DNA of 64,000 nt from Caballeronia sp. dw_19 (GCF_018449515.1 NZ_JAAVUQ010000041.1:1-64000); one strand, 5' to 3'. Shown: positions 1 to 8,752, numbered from the stretch's first letter. A program made the numbers and translations. Notes: a model not told the origin generated them from the sequence alone.

Positions 1-320
1 GAGAAGGAGGGGTTCACACATCCTTCGCTCTGGCGAGCACCGTGCTTTTGGGGCACCCATGAATGAAAACTGCACGCTGTGGACACTTAGGGTAGCGTGT
101 TGAAAGCGTTTTCTTTGCTTCGTTTCTTTGTCGCTTTGGACAAAGAAATGACGTGCCGCCACGCACAGTGGCTAATAGTGATAAAGAGAAAATCCGAGTC
201 ACGCAGACCACCACGGCCGAAAGCAGCAACCCGGCATTGACTCCGACCGCTGACCCCAGAACCGACCAACCCGGCACTGACCCCGACCGCTAACCCCGGA
301 ACCGACCAACCCAGCCCCCC
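1..320 (+). repeat. Dispersed repeat, copy 1 (left end cut by window)
   Basis: Nearly identical sequence recurs at 29495-29790 (inverted), 30008-30360 and 58707-59050. The copy holds a perfect 10-bp hairpin (TTTCTTTGTC 123-132 and GACAAAGAAA 139-148, 6-nt loop) and ends in two tandem 40-bp C-rich units (228-267 and 268-307) differing at a few bases. Spurious reading frames cross it on the minus strand, but conservation is equally strong across all frames and both flanks, so it reads as a non-coding element. It lies directly downstream of the stop codon of the minus-strand phosphoesterase gene, so that gene's mRNA would carry the complement of this repeat in its 3' UTR. Function unknown. Confidence 0.8.
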
Positions 321-350
321 CCACCATCAACCCCGCCCCCCCAAAAAAAA
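310..350 (-). other. G-quadruplex-prone tract with T8 run
   Basis: The plus strand has C runs at 310-312, 315-322, 331-334 and 336-342, followed by A8 at 343-350. The minus strand, which is the sense strand of the adjacent phosphoesterase gene, therefore reads T8 and then four runs of three or more G, a pattern able to form a G-quadruplex in RNA or DNA. It sits about 70-110 bases past that gene's stop codon. No conventional GC stem precedes the T8, so it is not a standard intrinsic terminator. Confidence 0.5.
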
Positions 351-419
351 GCACGACGGCCCGACACCCCATCGCGCTTCAACAACCTGGCAATCATCAA
401 GCCACGCAAAACCTCAACT

Positions 420-1976
420 TCAGAACTGCAGCGCTGCCGTCAGATCGCCCATTGGCTTGCCGCCCGCCGCGACCATCGCCGCATCGCGTGCCGTCAAGCC
501 CGGCAGCTTCGGCAACGAATACCGCGTGGTAATCAAACGCAGAATCGACGTCGTATCGTATTGCGTGTGATCGACGAAACCCTTCTTCGCGTAAGGCGAA
601 ATCACCAGCGCCGGAATGCGCGTACCCGGACCCCAGCGGTCACCCTTGGGCGGCGAGACGTGATCCCAGAACCCGCCATTTTCATCGTATGTCACGACCA
701 CGACCATGTTCTTCCACTGCGGGCTCGCCTGCAAATGTTGAATCACATTCGCGATGTGCGCATCGCCCGATGCGACGTCCGTATAACCCGCGTGCTCGTT
801 CAAGTTGCCCTGCGGTTTATAGAACGCGACCGAGGGCAGCGTGCCCGCATCGATCGCCGAGATGAACGCCGTGCCGTCCGTGCCGCCATCCAGCAAGTGC
901 TGAGCGCGGTTCGTCGTACCCGGGGCCAGGTCGGCAAAATAGTTGAACGGCTGGTGATGCGTCTGGAAATTCGGCACTGAATTTGTCGAGCCGCTGATCT
1001 TCGAACGGTCCGCCAATGCCGCGCCCCACGAACCGCCGTACCAGGCCCACGAAACGTTCGCCGTATTCAACAAGTCACCAATATGCGTCTGCGTTTGCGG
1101 CGGCAGCGTGGTCGCAACGCTCGGGTCGGCGAGCGTTGCGTCGCCACCCGCCGGCGGTGTATTGCCGCTCGGCTGATACGGGGGCTGCATCGTATTGACG
1201 GCGTAGAAGTCCGGCGTCAGGTTGCCCGAGTTATCGAACTTGGGGATGCCCGTGATAGCGGAAGCGGGCGAGGCTGCCGTCAGTTTCAACGATACCCCGT
1301 CAGCGTTCACCGATGAAATTGATCCTGCCGCCACGCTCTTGTCAGCATTCGGATAGACCGGCGTGCACGCGCAGGCAAGCCACTGGTGGTTCAGGAATGA
1401 CCCGCCGAACGCGCCCATGAAGAAGTTGTCGGCGAGCGTGTATTGCTGGGCGATCTTGTAAAGCGGCAGCTTGTCGGCGTTGGTGTTGTAGTGACCCATG
1501 ACAAAACCGCCCGAGTCGGCCCACGCGGCGAACTTGTCGTTCTTGCCGCCATTGATCTGCATCTGGTTTTCATAGAAACGGTGATACAGGTCGCGTGTTG
1601 TCAGCGACAAAGGCGTGTTGAAGCCAGCCGGATCGTCGATAGCAAAAGGCGAGTTCGGCAAGTTCGCCGTCATGGCCTGCGTCACGGCAGGCGTCACGCC
1701 CGTGGCTGTCAGGCCGTTCCAGATGGGCGGCAACGTGGTCAGCACGCTGCCGTCGCGGTCGAGCTGCTGCGCGCTCGCTGCGGTGACGTTCTGCAAGCCG
1801 TTAGCGCCCGGGAAGTTGCCGTAGAGGTTGTCGAAGCTGCGGTTTTCCGCATAAATCACGACAATGTTCTTCACCGAGCTGAGGTCGGCATGGTTGTCGT
1901 CATTGCCGCCGCACGCGTACAAGCCGAGTGCGATCGACGCCGTGAGTGGCACGGCGAGGACGTGTTTCTTATTCAT
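420..1976 (-). CDS. Lipoprotein phosphoesterase (AcpA / phospholipase C-like family)
   Basis: 518 residues. It belongs to the phosphoesterase family that includes bacterial phospholipase C and acid phosphatase AcpA, metal-dependent enzymes that hydrolyse phosphoesters outside the cytoplasm. Seen directly: an N-terminal signal with a lipobox (L-Y-A-C, Cys22), an early ENRSFDNLYG motif, a late TYDENGGFWDHV motif and a metal-site-like stretch around TRIPALVISPYAKKG. I chose the Met that opens the lipoprotein signal; the in-frame Met 20 codons upstream would bury the signal. It is divergent from a cytochrome c peroxidase gene and followed by repeat copy 1. The substrate (phospholipid or phosphomonoester) cannot be told from sequence alone. 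Confidence 0.88.
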   Translation of the reverse strand: MNKKHVLAVPLTASIALGLYACGGNDDNHADLSSVKNIVVIYAENRSFDNLYGNFPGANGLQNVTAASAQQLDRDGSVLTTLPPIWNGLTATGVTPAVTQAMTANLPNSPFAIDDPAGFNTPLSLTTRDLYHRFYENQMQINGGKNDKFAAWADSGGFVMGHYNTNADKLPLYKIAQQYTLADNFFMGAFGGSFLNHQWLACACTPVYPNADKSVAAGSISSVNADGVSLKLTAASPASAITGIPKFDNSGNLTPDFYAVNTMQPPYQPSGNTPPAGGDATLADPSVATTLPPQTQTHIGDLLNTANVSWAWYGGSWGAALADRSKISGSTNSVPNFQTHHQPFNYFADLAPGTTNRAQHLLDGGTDGTAFISAIDAGTLPSVAFYKPQGNLNEHAGYTDVASGDAHIANVIQHLQASPQWKNMVVVVTYDENGGFWDHVSPPKGDRWGPGTRIPALVISPYAKKGFVDHTQYDTTSILRLITTRYSLPKLPGLTARDAAMVAAGGKPMGDLTAALQF

Positions 1977-2228
1977 CGATAGATCTCTGTCGTTGGGGGA
2001 CCGGCGAGGGAATCGCCTATGTACCGTCTGCTTCACGCCAAGCGCTGTTTAAGCCGTTAAGCGATTTTTGCCGGTGCCGCAGTGTCCCAACGCCATTTGA
2101 CATGAACATTTAATATAGCTTTCATTAAGTAATAATATGTCGGATTGAGTTAGATATTCGAATGCAATTTGTCATGTCATTGATGTGACACATAAAGGTC
2201 ATAGGCTTCGGCTTCCTTCCAAGGCCTT
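1977..2228. promoter_or_regulatory. Divergent promoter region, phosphoesterase / di-heme peroxidase
   Basis: This 252-bp AT-rich gap separates two divergently transcribed genes and must hold both promoters. A small inverted repeat TGTCA (2175-2179) / TGACA (2186-2190) and a TTGACA hexamer (2097-2102) are visible, but no well-spaced -10/-35 pair stands out, so no start site is assigned. Confidence 0.45.
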
Positions 2229-3503
2229 ATGCACATGCCATCTATCGCTTCCCTCTTGCTGCCCTTGGCCGCATTTTGTGTTTCAGCCGTTGTACTGACC
2301 GGCTGCGATTCGCACGCAGCTTCAACGGCTTCGCAAGCCGAGCCTTACAGTGCAGGCGAAGCGAAAACTCGCGCGCAGGTTTTCGCGCAGGTTAAGCAGA
2401 TGACGTCGGTGGGAGAAAAGATGTTCCTCGACCCGTCGTTATCCGGCTCGGGAAAGCTTGCTTGCGCTTCGTGCCATAGTCCGGATCATGCGTTCGGACC
2501 ACCCAATGCGTTGTCGGTGCAACTGGGCGGCAGCGACTTGCGGCGGCCGGGATTTCGCGCGGTGCCGTCGCTGCGTTATTTGCAATCGGTGCCGCAATTC
2601 ACGCAGCATTTCCACGATTCCGACGACGAAGGCGACGAAAGTGTCGACGCCGGTCCCACCGGTGGTTTGACCTGGGACGGGAGGGTCGATCATGGTGCGG
2701 ACCAGGCGCGGATTCCGCTGACATCGTCATTTGAAATGGGCAGCACGCCGGCGCAGGTGGTGACCGCGGTGAAGGCCGCGCCCTATGCGGGAGAACTGCG
2801 CGAAGCATTCGGCACCACCATTTTCGACAACGACGAGAAAGCCTTCGACGCTATCCTGCGCTCGCTTGAAGCATTTGAGCAGACGCCGCAGAAGTTCTAT
2901 TCGTACACCAGCAAGTTCGATGCATTTCTTGCGGGCAAGGCGAAGCTGAACGAAGCGGAAATGCGCGGGCTCGAATTATTCAACGACGAAAAGAAAGGCA
3001 ATTGCGCCGCATGTCATATCAGCCAGCGCGCGAAAGATGGCTCGCCGCCGCAGTTCAGCGACTTTGGTTTGATTGCGCTGGGTGTGCCGCGCAATCGGGC
3101 GTTGCCTATCAATAAGGACCCTAAGTATTTCGACCTCGGGGCGTGCGGTCCGGAACGCCACGACCTTAAGGGCCAGTCGGAGTATTGCGGCATCTTCAGA
3201 ACACCGTCATTGCGCAATGTGGCCACACGCAAGGTCTTTTTCCATAACGGGATCTATCATTCACTCGACGAAGCCGTGCGCTTCTATGCTCAACGCGATA
3301 CGAACCCAGAGAAGTTTTATCCGACTGTTCATGGCAAGGTCCAGAAGTTCGACGACTTGCCTAAGCGCTATTGGGCGAATCTCAATACCGACGCTCCATT
3401 CGATTGCAAGCCCGGTGAAAAGCCTGCTTTGGATGAGGCGGAAATCAAGGACGTGGTCGCGTTTTTGAATACGTTGACGGATGGGTATCAGGCGGCCAAA
3501 TAA
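2229..3503 (+). CDS. Di-heme cytochrome c peroxidase / MauG family lipoprotein
   Basis: 424 residues. The family holds two covalent c-type hemes and either reduces hydrogen peroxide in the periplasm (CcpA) or oxidises protein or quinone substrates (MauG). Seen directly: a lipoprotein-type signal ending LTGC (Cys26), a first heme site CASCH at about residues 79-83 and a second CAACH at about 259-263, with a FRTPSLRN segment after it that is typical of the second heme domain. A second Met two codons downstream could also be the start. Divergent from the AcpA-like gene; both are probably anchored in an envelope membrane. The electron donor is not evident. Confidence 0.9.
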   Translation: MHMPSIASLLLPLAAFCVSAVVLTGCDSHAASTASQAEPYSAGEAKTRAQVFAQVKQMTSVGEKMFLDPSLSGSGKLACASCHSPDHAFGPPNALSVQLGGSDLRRPGFRAVPSLRYLQSVPQFTQHFHDSDDEGDESVDAGPTGGLTWDGRVDHGADQARIPLTSSFEMGSTPAQVVTAVKAAPYAGELREAFGTTIFDNDEKAFDAILRSLEAFEQTPQKFYSYTSKFDAFLAGKAKLNEAEMRGLELFNDEKKGNCAACHISQRAKDGSPPQFSDFGLIALGVPRNRALPINKDPKYFDLGACGPERHDLKGQSEYCGIFRTPSLRNVATRKVFFHNGIYHSLDEAVRFYAQRDTNPEKFYPTVHGKVQKFDDLPKRYWANLNTDAPFDCKPGEKPALDEAEIKDVVAFLNTLTDGYQAAK

Positions 3504-3513
3504 ACCTTGGCGC

Positions 3514-4419
3514 TTAGCCTTTGGTTGAGCGCTTAGGCTTCAGTGCATCAATCAATGCCCTTAGCTTTGCCTGCGACTGAGTGCGGACCGGGAAATACAA
3601 ATACAGGCCGTCGCCAGGAGGAGTAAAGGGCAGCAACACTTGTTCGAGTTCGCCCGCGGCCAGTTCACGCCTGGCTTCGAAATCCGCGACGTACGCGAGC
3701 CCCAGGCCCATGCGAGCAAATTTAATCAAGGCGCCTCGATCATTGACCGTCAGACGGCTGCCGATGTCGATCATGACCTTACGGCCATCGACCTGAAAGT
3801 CCCATCGGTGGACGACGCCTGATTTAACGAAACGATACTGAATGCCTTCGTGATCCATCAGGTCTTGCGGCGTTCGTGGACGTCCTGCCCTTGCGAAATA
3901 TGCGGGGCTGCCGACAACCGACCAGACAGCGTCCGGCGTGAGCCGCAAAGCCACCATGTCTTTCGCGAGCGCTTCGCCCAGGCGAATGCCGGCATCGAAG
4001 CCACTTTCCACCAGATCCACGGCGCCTTCATCGAGCGTCAGGTCCAGATGCACGTCGGGATGGGCCAGGCGAAATTGTTCGATCATTGGCTCGATCAGCA
4101 GCGTGCAGGCAGAACGGGTCATCGTGACGCGTAAGGTACCGGAGGCGTTGTCGCGAAAGCTATTGAGCGCTTCAAACGCACCGTCGATATCTTCAACAGC
4201 CGGACGCAGGCGCTCGAACAGCGATACCCCTGCCTCGGTCAACGCGACTCTCCGGGTGGTGCGCTGAAAGAGCGACACGCCGTGACGCCGCTCCAGCAAC
4301 CGGATCGATTTGCTTACCGCCGTGGGTGAAACCTGCAGGCGAGCGGCCGCGGTCGTGAAACTCTTATGCTCGGCCACCGCCAGGAACATGGCCACGCCGT
4401 CCAGAAGATCCTTGTCCAT
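3514..4419 (-). CDS. LysR-family transcriptional regulator
   Basis: 301 residues, usual length. An N-terminal winged helix-turn-helix (SFTTAAARLQVSPTAVSKSI at about residues 22-41) is followed by a ligand-binding domain. The start (MDKDLL) has a GGAG ribosome-binding site 6 bases upstream; longer in-frame starts exist but would make an atypical N-terminus. It is divergent from the SDR gene at 4553, and an inverted repeat lies between them, so it most likely controls that oxidoreductase. The ligand is unknown. The gene converges on the peroxidase gene with only 10 bases between stops. Confidence 0.92.
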   Translation of the reverse strand: MDKDLLDGVAMFLAVAEHKSFTTAAARLQVSPTAVSKSIRLLERRHGVSLFQRTTRRVALTEAGVSLFERLRPAVEDIDGAFEALNSFRDNASGTLRVTMTRSACTLLIEPMIEQFRLAHPDVHLDLTLDEGAVDLVESGFDAGIRLGEALAKDMVALRLTPDAVWSVVGSPAYFARAGRPRTPQDLMDHEGIQYRFVKSGVVHRWDFQVDGRKVMIDIGSRLTVNDRGALIKFARMGLGLAYVADFEARRELAAGELEQVLLPFTPPGDGLYLYFPVRTQSQAKLRALIDALKPKRSTKG

Positions 4420-4431
4420 GCACCGCTCCAT

Positions 4432-4450
4432 TATGAACTTTTGGTTCATA
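4432..4450. promoter_or_regulatory. Inverted repeat, likely LysR operator
   Basis: Perfect 7-bp inverted repeat TATGAAC / GTTCATA with a 5-base spacer, just upstream of the LysR start and in the divergent gap to the SDR gene. The size and position fit an autoregulatory LysR-type binding site. Confidence 0.55.
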
Positions 4451-4552
4451 GCGAATGTACCTCGATACGCTTTTTCAAGCTGAATCGGATGCGTAGGATT
4501 CGCGTCATGGCAGCCGGATTTCCGGTCGCCGTTCCTACCAGCGAGATTTAAA

Positions 4553-5404
4553 ATGACCCTGCAAACCAGCTTCAAGCGCGTCTGGATGATCACCGGCGCA
4601 TCGCGCGGATTGGGCGCCGAGATCACCGCAGCGGCGCTTGCTCAAGGTGACGCCGTGGTTGCCACGGCGCGCAAATCGAGTGCCGTCACCGACGCACTTG
4701 GCTCGCAGCCCGGCCTATTGGCTGTCGACCTCGATGTCACCAGCGAGTCGGCGGCTCATCAAGCCGTCAAGATGGCGGTCGAGCATTTCGGCCGCATCGA
4801 CGTGCTTGTCAACAACGCCGGTTATGGCTTGGCAGGCGCGGTTGAAGAGAGCAGTGCCGAAGAGGTCCGCAGTATTTTTGACACCAACGTGATGGGTTTG
4901 CTTAACGTCACGCGCGCCGTGCTGCCGCAAATGCGCAGCCAGCATTCGGGGCATGTGATCAACATGTCGTCGCTTGGCGGCTATCGGGTCGGTGCGGGTT
5001 TCGGCGTGTACGGTTCGACCAAGTTTGCAGTAGAGGGGCTTTCAGAAGCGCTCCACGCAGAACTTTCGCCGCTCGGCATTCATGTCACGGTCGTCGAACC
5101 GGGTTATTTTCGAACGGACTTTCTCGATTCTTCGTCTGTGATGGAAGTGAAGAATGTGATCGCGGACTACGCTGAAACCGCCGGCAAGGTTCGCGTGTCG
5201 GCGAGGGCATACAACCATCAACAGCCAGGAGACCCCAAGCGGCTCGCGCAGGCCTTGCTGGCGCTGGTGTCCGCCGCGAATCCGCCGCTGCGGCTTCAGT
5301 TGGGCACGGACGCCTTGACGCGGGTTCGTGAGAAGAACGCGTTTGTCGAGCAGGAGCTTCTGGCCTGGGAGGCGCTGTCACGGTCGACAGATTTTCCCGC
5401 GTGA
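4553..5404 (+). CDS. Short-chain dehydrogenase/reductase (SDR)
   Basis: 283 residues, classical SDR. The NAD(P)-binding motif TGASRGLG is near residues 14-21, NNAG is near the middle, and the catalytic Tyr-x3-Lys appears as YGSTK. The length of about 280 and the extended C-terminal part resemble SDRs annotated as ketoreductases of unknown substrate. Paired divergently with a LysR gene, an arrangement in which the regulator usually induces the SDR. The substrate cannot be inferred. Confidence 0.92.
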   Translation: MTLQTSFKRVWMITGASRGLGAEITAAALAQGDAVVATARKSSAVTDALGSQPGLLAVDLDVTSESAAHQAVKMAVEHFGRIDVLVNNAGYGLAGAVEESSAEEVRSIFDTNVMGLLNVTRAVLPQMRSQHSGHVINMSSLGGYRVGAGFGVYGSTKFAVEGLSEALHAELSPLGIHVTVVEPGYFRTDFLDSSSVMEVKNVIADYAETAGKVRVSARAYNHQQPGDPKRLAQALLALVSAANPPLRLQLGTDALTRVREKNAFVEQELLAWEALSRSTDFPA

Positions 5405-5550
5405 AAAGGCGTCGTGTTCCGTAGTCGGGCGTAGTCTGCCAAGTGGCTTATCATTGCTAAAACCCTCTCCCATGCAGATGGAATGCAGCATAAGGGAGCG
5501 GGCCGACTGCTTGCCTATGCGCGTCTCATCAGCGCCCGAGAGGATGGAAC

Positions 5551-6003
5551 ATGACTGTATCGAACGATGTAGGGCACGCCGCCACGAGGGATGTCATCAC
5601 GCGTTTTTATCGCGCTATCGAGCTTGCGGATATACCGCTTCTGCGCACGGCCGTCACTTCCGACTGGCAGTATGTTGCGGGGGCATCGGGACAACCGATC
5701 GGCGTGGAGGAGATAGCACCCATGCTTGCAGATCTGCGGCATGCGCTCCCCGATATGAAAATCATCCTGCTCGATGTCCTGATCCACGACGCCATGGTCG
5801 GCGTGCGTGCAAAGATCACGGGTACGCAGTCGGGACCGTTCATGGGCATTCCGGCTACGTCCAAGGCGGTCGATTTCGCGATTCATTCTTTCCATGAACT
5901 CCGCGATGACCGCATTGCCAAGACGTGGCACATTGAAGACTGGCTGGGCTTGTTCCGGCAGATTGGCGAGTTGCCGCCGGGCCTGACGAACCGTCCCGCT
6001 TAG
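5551..6003 (+). CDS. SnoaL-like / ester cyclase family protein
   Basis: 150 residues with the NTF2-like fold pattern of the SnoaL-like polyketide cyclase family: helix-rich start (RDVITRFYRAIELAD), a middle FMGIPATSKAV segment and a final KTWHIEDWLGLFRQIG stretch. Members of this family in non-polyketide clusters mostly have unknown functions. A GAGG ribosome-binding site lies 8 bases before the ATG. It stands alone, 147 bases after the SDR gene and 115 bases before the AsnC gene, so co-regulation is possible but not shown. Confidence 0.85.
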   Translation: MTVSNDVGHAATRDVITRFYRAIELADIPLLRTAVTSDWQYVAGASGQPIGVEEIAPMLADLRHALPDMKIILLDVLIHDAMVGVRAKITGTQSGPFMGIPATSKAVDFAIHSFHELRDDRIAKTWHIEDWLGLFRQIGELPPGLTNRPA

Positions 6004-6091
6004 GATGGAGCGCGTTTTCATTACATCAGACTATATTCACGAATTAGGTATTTCCGGCAGGGAGGCCGTAGGGTTTAGCGGAATGCACTAA

Positions 6092-6121
6092 CATTCCTAT
6101 CCTCCATGGAGGATAGGAATG
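6092..6121. promoter_or_regulatory. Perfect 30-bp palindrome over the ribosome-binding site of the AsnC gene
   Basis: The half-site CATTCCTATCCTCCA (6092-6106) is followed immediately by its exact reverse complement (6107-6121). The right arm holds the GGAGG ribosome-binding site (6108-6112) and ends in the start codon ATG (6119-6121). As DNA it could be an autoregulatory operator for the Lrp/AsnC protein; as RNA it could fold into a 13-bp hairpin with a CATG loop that hides GGAGG against CCTCC. Confidence 0.75.
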
Positions 6122-6589
6122 GAACGGATGGAACTTGACAAGATAGATCGCGCAATCCTGATAGCGATCCAGGCCGATGGCCGTGCGACCAACGCGAGCC
6201 TCGCCGACGCAGTTGGCCTTAGCGAAACGCCGTGCGCTCGGCGCCTCAAGCGACTCGAAGCGGAAGGTTACATTGAAGGGTATCGGGCGATCCTGTCCAA
6301 ATCCGCATTAAAGCTAGGTCTGGTCGCATTTACGCTGGTGCGCTTCGGCGTGCACGACCGGCAACTGGCCGACCGATTCGAGCGCGAAATCCAGGCCATA
6401 CCGCGCATTGTTTCGTGCCACAACATTTCCGGCAGCGCTGATTATTTGCTGGAGATCGTCGCGCGAGATCTGGAGGACTATGGCACGTTCCTCCGTGACG
6501 TACTGCGGACGTTGCCAGGCGTGACGGCAGTCGAGTCCACGCTGTCACTACGAGAGGTCAAGCGCCACGCGGGATTGCCGTTGCTTTGA
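6119..6589 (+). CDS. Lrp/AsnC-family transcriptional regulator
   Basis: 156 residues, standard length. The N-terminal helix-turn-helix begins LDKIDRAILIAIQADGR and continues NASLADAVGLSETPCARRL; the C-terminal RAM domain (about residues 65-150) usually binds an amino acid and drives oligomerisation. The ATG at 6119 has GGAGG six bases upstream; a second ATG at 6128 is also possible. The start and ribosome-binding site lie inside a perfect palindrome. No amino acid metabolism gene is adjacent, so the target may be its own gene or distant loci. Confidence 0.92.
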   Translation: MERMELDKIDRAILIAIQADGRATNASLADAVGLSETPCARRLKRLEAEGYIEGYRAILSKSALKLGLVAFTLVRFGVHDRQLADRFEREIQAIPRIVSCHNISGSADYLLEIVARDLEDYGTFLRDVLRTLPGVTAVESTLSLREVKRHAGLPLL

Positions 6590-6624
6590 GCGACCCTATC
6601 GGCCATTCATCAGGAATGCGAATG

Positions 6625-6665
6625 AGCCCGCTTGCTACCTATTTACTGTGATGCGGGCTTGTTTG
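6625..6665 (+). terminator. Possible intrinsic terminator after the AsnC gene
   Basis: A 7-bp stem AGCCCGC (6625-6631) / GCGGGCT (6653-6659) is followed by TGTTTGT. The loop is long (21 bases) and the stem overlaps the last codons of the opposing peptidase gene, so it is only a moderate candidate. Confidence 0.4.
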
Positions 6666-8436
6666 TGTCCGCCGTGGCGGCATTATAAAAACGCACGAGA
6701 TCGCCCTTGAGCGAATGCAGGGCTGCATCGTCGAGATAGATCATGTGGCCCGTCGGATAATACGCGAGCTGAACATTCGATCGTAGCGATGGGTCCAGTC
6801 CCATATGCGCCAGATCGTATTCGGTCTGGAAGAACGGCGTTGCCAGATCGAAGTAGCCGTTGAGCGACAGCACGCGCAGGCGGGGATTTTGCCGTATCGC
6901 TTCAGCGAGGTCGCCGGCCGCATACGGTAGCGTAAGTTGCTCCCCCCACCATTCGCGATGTTTCCAGTTCCATTGGCGCAACGCTTCGTCGTTGAATACG
7001 CGGTACGTATCTTTCGCGTCGAAATGGAGGTCTTGCGCGAGATGCTCGTGCAAGGCCGCATCGAAGGCGCTCGATACGCTGGTGACCGACGGATCATAGT
7101 CGGGATGCTCGGAGGCATCGTCGTAGTCAAGGCCTTCGAATCGCGCATCGTAGCGACCCACGGTACGCGATTCGCTTCTCAGGAGTTCCTTGCGAAACCG
7201 CGACGGCCAGATTTGCAGCCGCGTCTGCTTGACGTAATTCACATCGAGTCCCGTGTAATGCGCCACACGTGCGGCGATTGCGTCACGCTCCGAATCGGGC
7301 AGCGAGTCACCCGCGGCTAACGCTTGCGCGTACGGACCGGAAGCGAACGCGCGGACCTCGTCGACGAACGCCGGCAAGCTCGGTGGCTTGGGTACGATCT
7401 TGTCGTGATACCAGGCAATGGCCGCATAGCTCGGCAAGTAGCTCTCGGCCTCCAGATCCGTCCCCGGCGCGTGCGCACCCGAGTTGAGGATGGAGGACAT
7501 CAACACGACTCCGTTCAATGCAATGTTGCTCTGGCTCAAACGATACGCAAGCATGGCGGCGCGCGCCGTTCCATACGATTCGCCAAGCAAGTACTTCGGT
7601 GAATTCCAGCGCTGGTTCACGCTCAGGTAGCGCTCGATAAAGTGTTCGAACGCGTCCAGGTCTTCATCGACTCCCCAGAAGCGCTTCCCGGTTGCGTGGC
7701 CTACGATCCTTGAGAAGCCTGCGCCGGGGGCATCGATGAAGACCAGATCGGTGGTGTCGAGGAGACTGTCCGGATTGTCCGAGAGCACGTAAGGCGCCGG
7801 TGCCGTGATGGCCGGACTCGACGTATGTGCACGCTTGGGTCCGAACGATCCCATCAAAAGGAAGACGCTGCCCGCACCCGGGCCGCCGTTAAAAAGAAAC
7901 GTGATCGGACGGGTGGCGGTGCTTTTCGTATTCGCGGTGTAGGCGACATAAAAGACGCTGGCCTCAGCCTGGCCCGCGTTGTTGCGCAGAAGCAGATTGC
8001 CGGCAGTGGCCGTGTAGTCGATCTTGCGGCCATCGAGCCTGATTGAATGTTGCGTGACGGACGTGGTTTCCGGCGGGACCGGTATCAGGGTGTCCGTTTT
8101 CGTTTCGCTGGCAGCGTCACTGGCTGCCGCTGTTCGCGCGGCGCTTGCGCGGTTGCGGCGAGCAGGGTTGAGGACCGCATCCGATGCGGCGTGGGCGTTG
8201 GCCTGATTGGCCTGATTGGCCTGATTGGCCTGAGCAGAGGGGGGCACCGCGTCCGCGCGTACGAGTGTTCCGGCAGCCGATGAAGCGGACGCGTCGGGCG
8301 ACGCCTGCGTGTCGACGGGCGCGGCTGAGGTGTCAGCCGGCGCCGTGCCGGTTTCCTGGGACAAGGCGGCGGACGGACCGGCGGCAAGACCAAGCACGAT
8401 CAGAGCGCTTACCACTGAATAGAAACAAGGGCGCAT
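6643..8436 (-). CDS. Secreted S10-family serine carboxypeptidase-like protein
   Basis: 597 residues. The S10 family removes C-terminal residues from peptides with a Ser-Asp-His triad. Seen directly: an N-terminal signal peptide (cleavage near residues 25-27), a long Ala/Pro/Ser-rich linker to about residue 115, FNGGPGAGS near residues 182-190 (oxyanion hole), the nucleophile in GESYG (Ser287), and late Asp (LNGYFDLATPF) and His (TGHMIY) segments. The linker contains Gln-Ala-Asn four times at residues 69-80, encoded by a 9-bp tandem repeat. Stands alone; likely periplasmic or secreted. The physiological substrate is unknown. Confidence 0.9.
   Translation of the reverse strand: MRPCFYSVVSALIVLGLAAGPSAALSQETGTAPADTSAAPVDTQASPDASASSAAGTLVRADAVPPSAQANQANQANQANAHAASDAVLNPARRNRASAARTAAASDAASETKTDTLIPVPPETTSVTQHSIRLDGRKIDYTATAGNLLLRNNAGQAEASVFYVAYTANTKSTATRPITFLFNGGPGAGSVFLLMGSFGPKRAHTSSPAITAPAPYVLSDNPDSLLDTTDLVFIDAPGAGFSRIVGHATGKRFWGVDEDLDAFEHFIERYLSVNQRWNSPKYLLGESYGTARAAMLAYRLSQSNIALNGVVLMSSILNSGAHAPGTDLEAESYLPSYAAIAWYHDKIVPKPPSLPAFVDEVRAFASGPYAQALAAGDSLPDSERDAIAARVAHYTGLDVNYVKQTRLQIWPSRFRKELLRSESRTVGRYDARFEGLDYDDASEHPDYDPSVTSVSSAFDAALHEHLAQDLHFDAKDTYRVFNDEALRQWNWKHREWWGEQLTLPYAAGDLAEAIRQNPRLRVLSLNGYFDLATPFFQTEYDLAHMGLDPSLRSNVQLAYYPTGHMIYLDDAALHSLKGDLVRFYNAATADTNKPASQ
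8198..8233. repeat. 9-bp tandem repeat (TTGGCCTGA x4) inside the S10 peptidase gene
   Basis: Four exact back-to-back copies of TTGGCCTGA encode a Gln-Ala-Asn repeat in the linker between signal peptide and peptidase domain. The unit is a multiple of three, so copy-number change would alter linker length without a frameshift. Confidence 0.9.
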
Positions 8437-8752
8437 CTTAGTCCCGGCAGTTTTTGTTTTCTTTAGGTGTTGCCTGGATTCTCGATAAGCGGACCCGCCA
8501 CGTCAATAGCGTTGTCCTCATCGGAGTGACGAAGCGCGATCCGTAAGCGCGAATGTAAGTATTTCGAAGCCGTAGTGTTAGCTAAGGCGCTCGCCGGTCA
8601 TAAGTACTACAAGGTACGACGCAAAGCGAATGATGCTTGAGTGAACCCTTGGCACGTTCCCTGTTCATTCCCTCGATGCCGTTGGACACGAGATCGATTC
8701 GCCGATCTGATTACGGTTTCCTATACCTGGGTAAACAGAGAATGGAAGCGCT
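8437..8752. other. Gap of 316 bp, no gene seen
   Basis: Holds the upstream region of the S10 peptidase gene (minus strand) and the downstream region of the acetyltransferase gene. I see no supported gene, terminator hairpin or repeat in it. Confidence 0.6.

Noticed and set aside
14-277. Minus-strand frame across repeat copy 1 (and equivalents in copies 2-4) that could be a small protein
   Set aside because: All frames and flanks are equally conserved, lengths differ among copies through small indels, and no ribosome-binding site is consistent; a non-coding element explains it better.
2160-2200. PhoB box upstream of the phosphoesterase
   Set aside because: One good half-site (TTGTCAT) but the second repeat at 11-bp spacing matches poorly.
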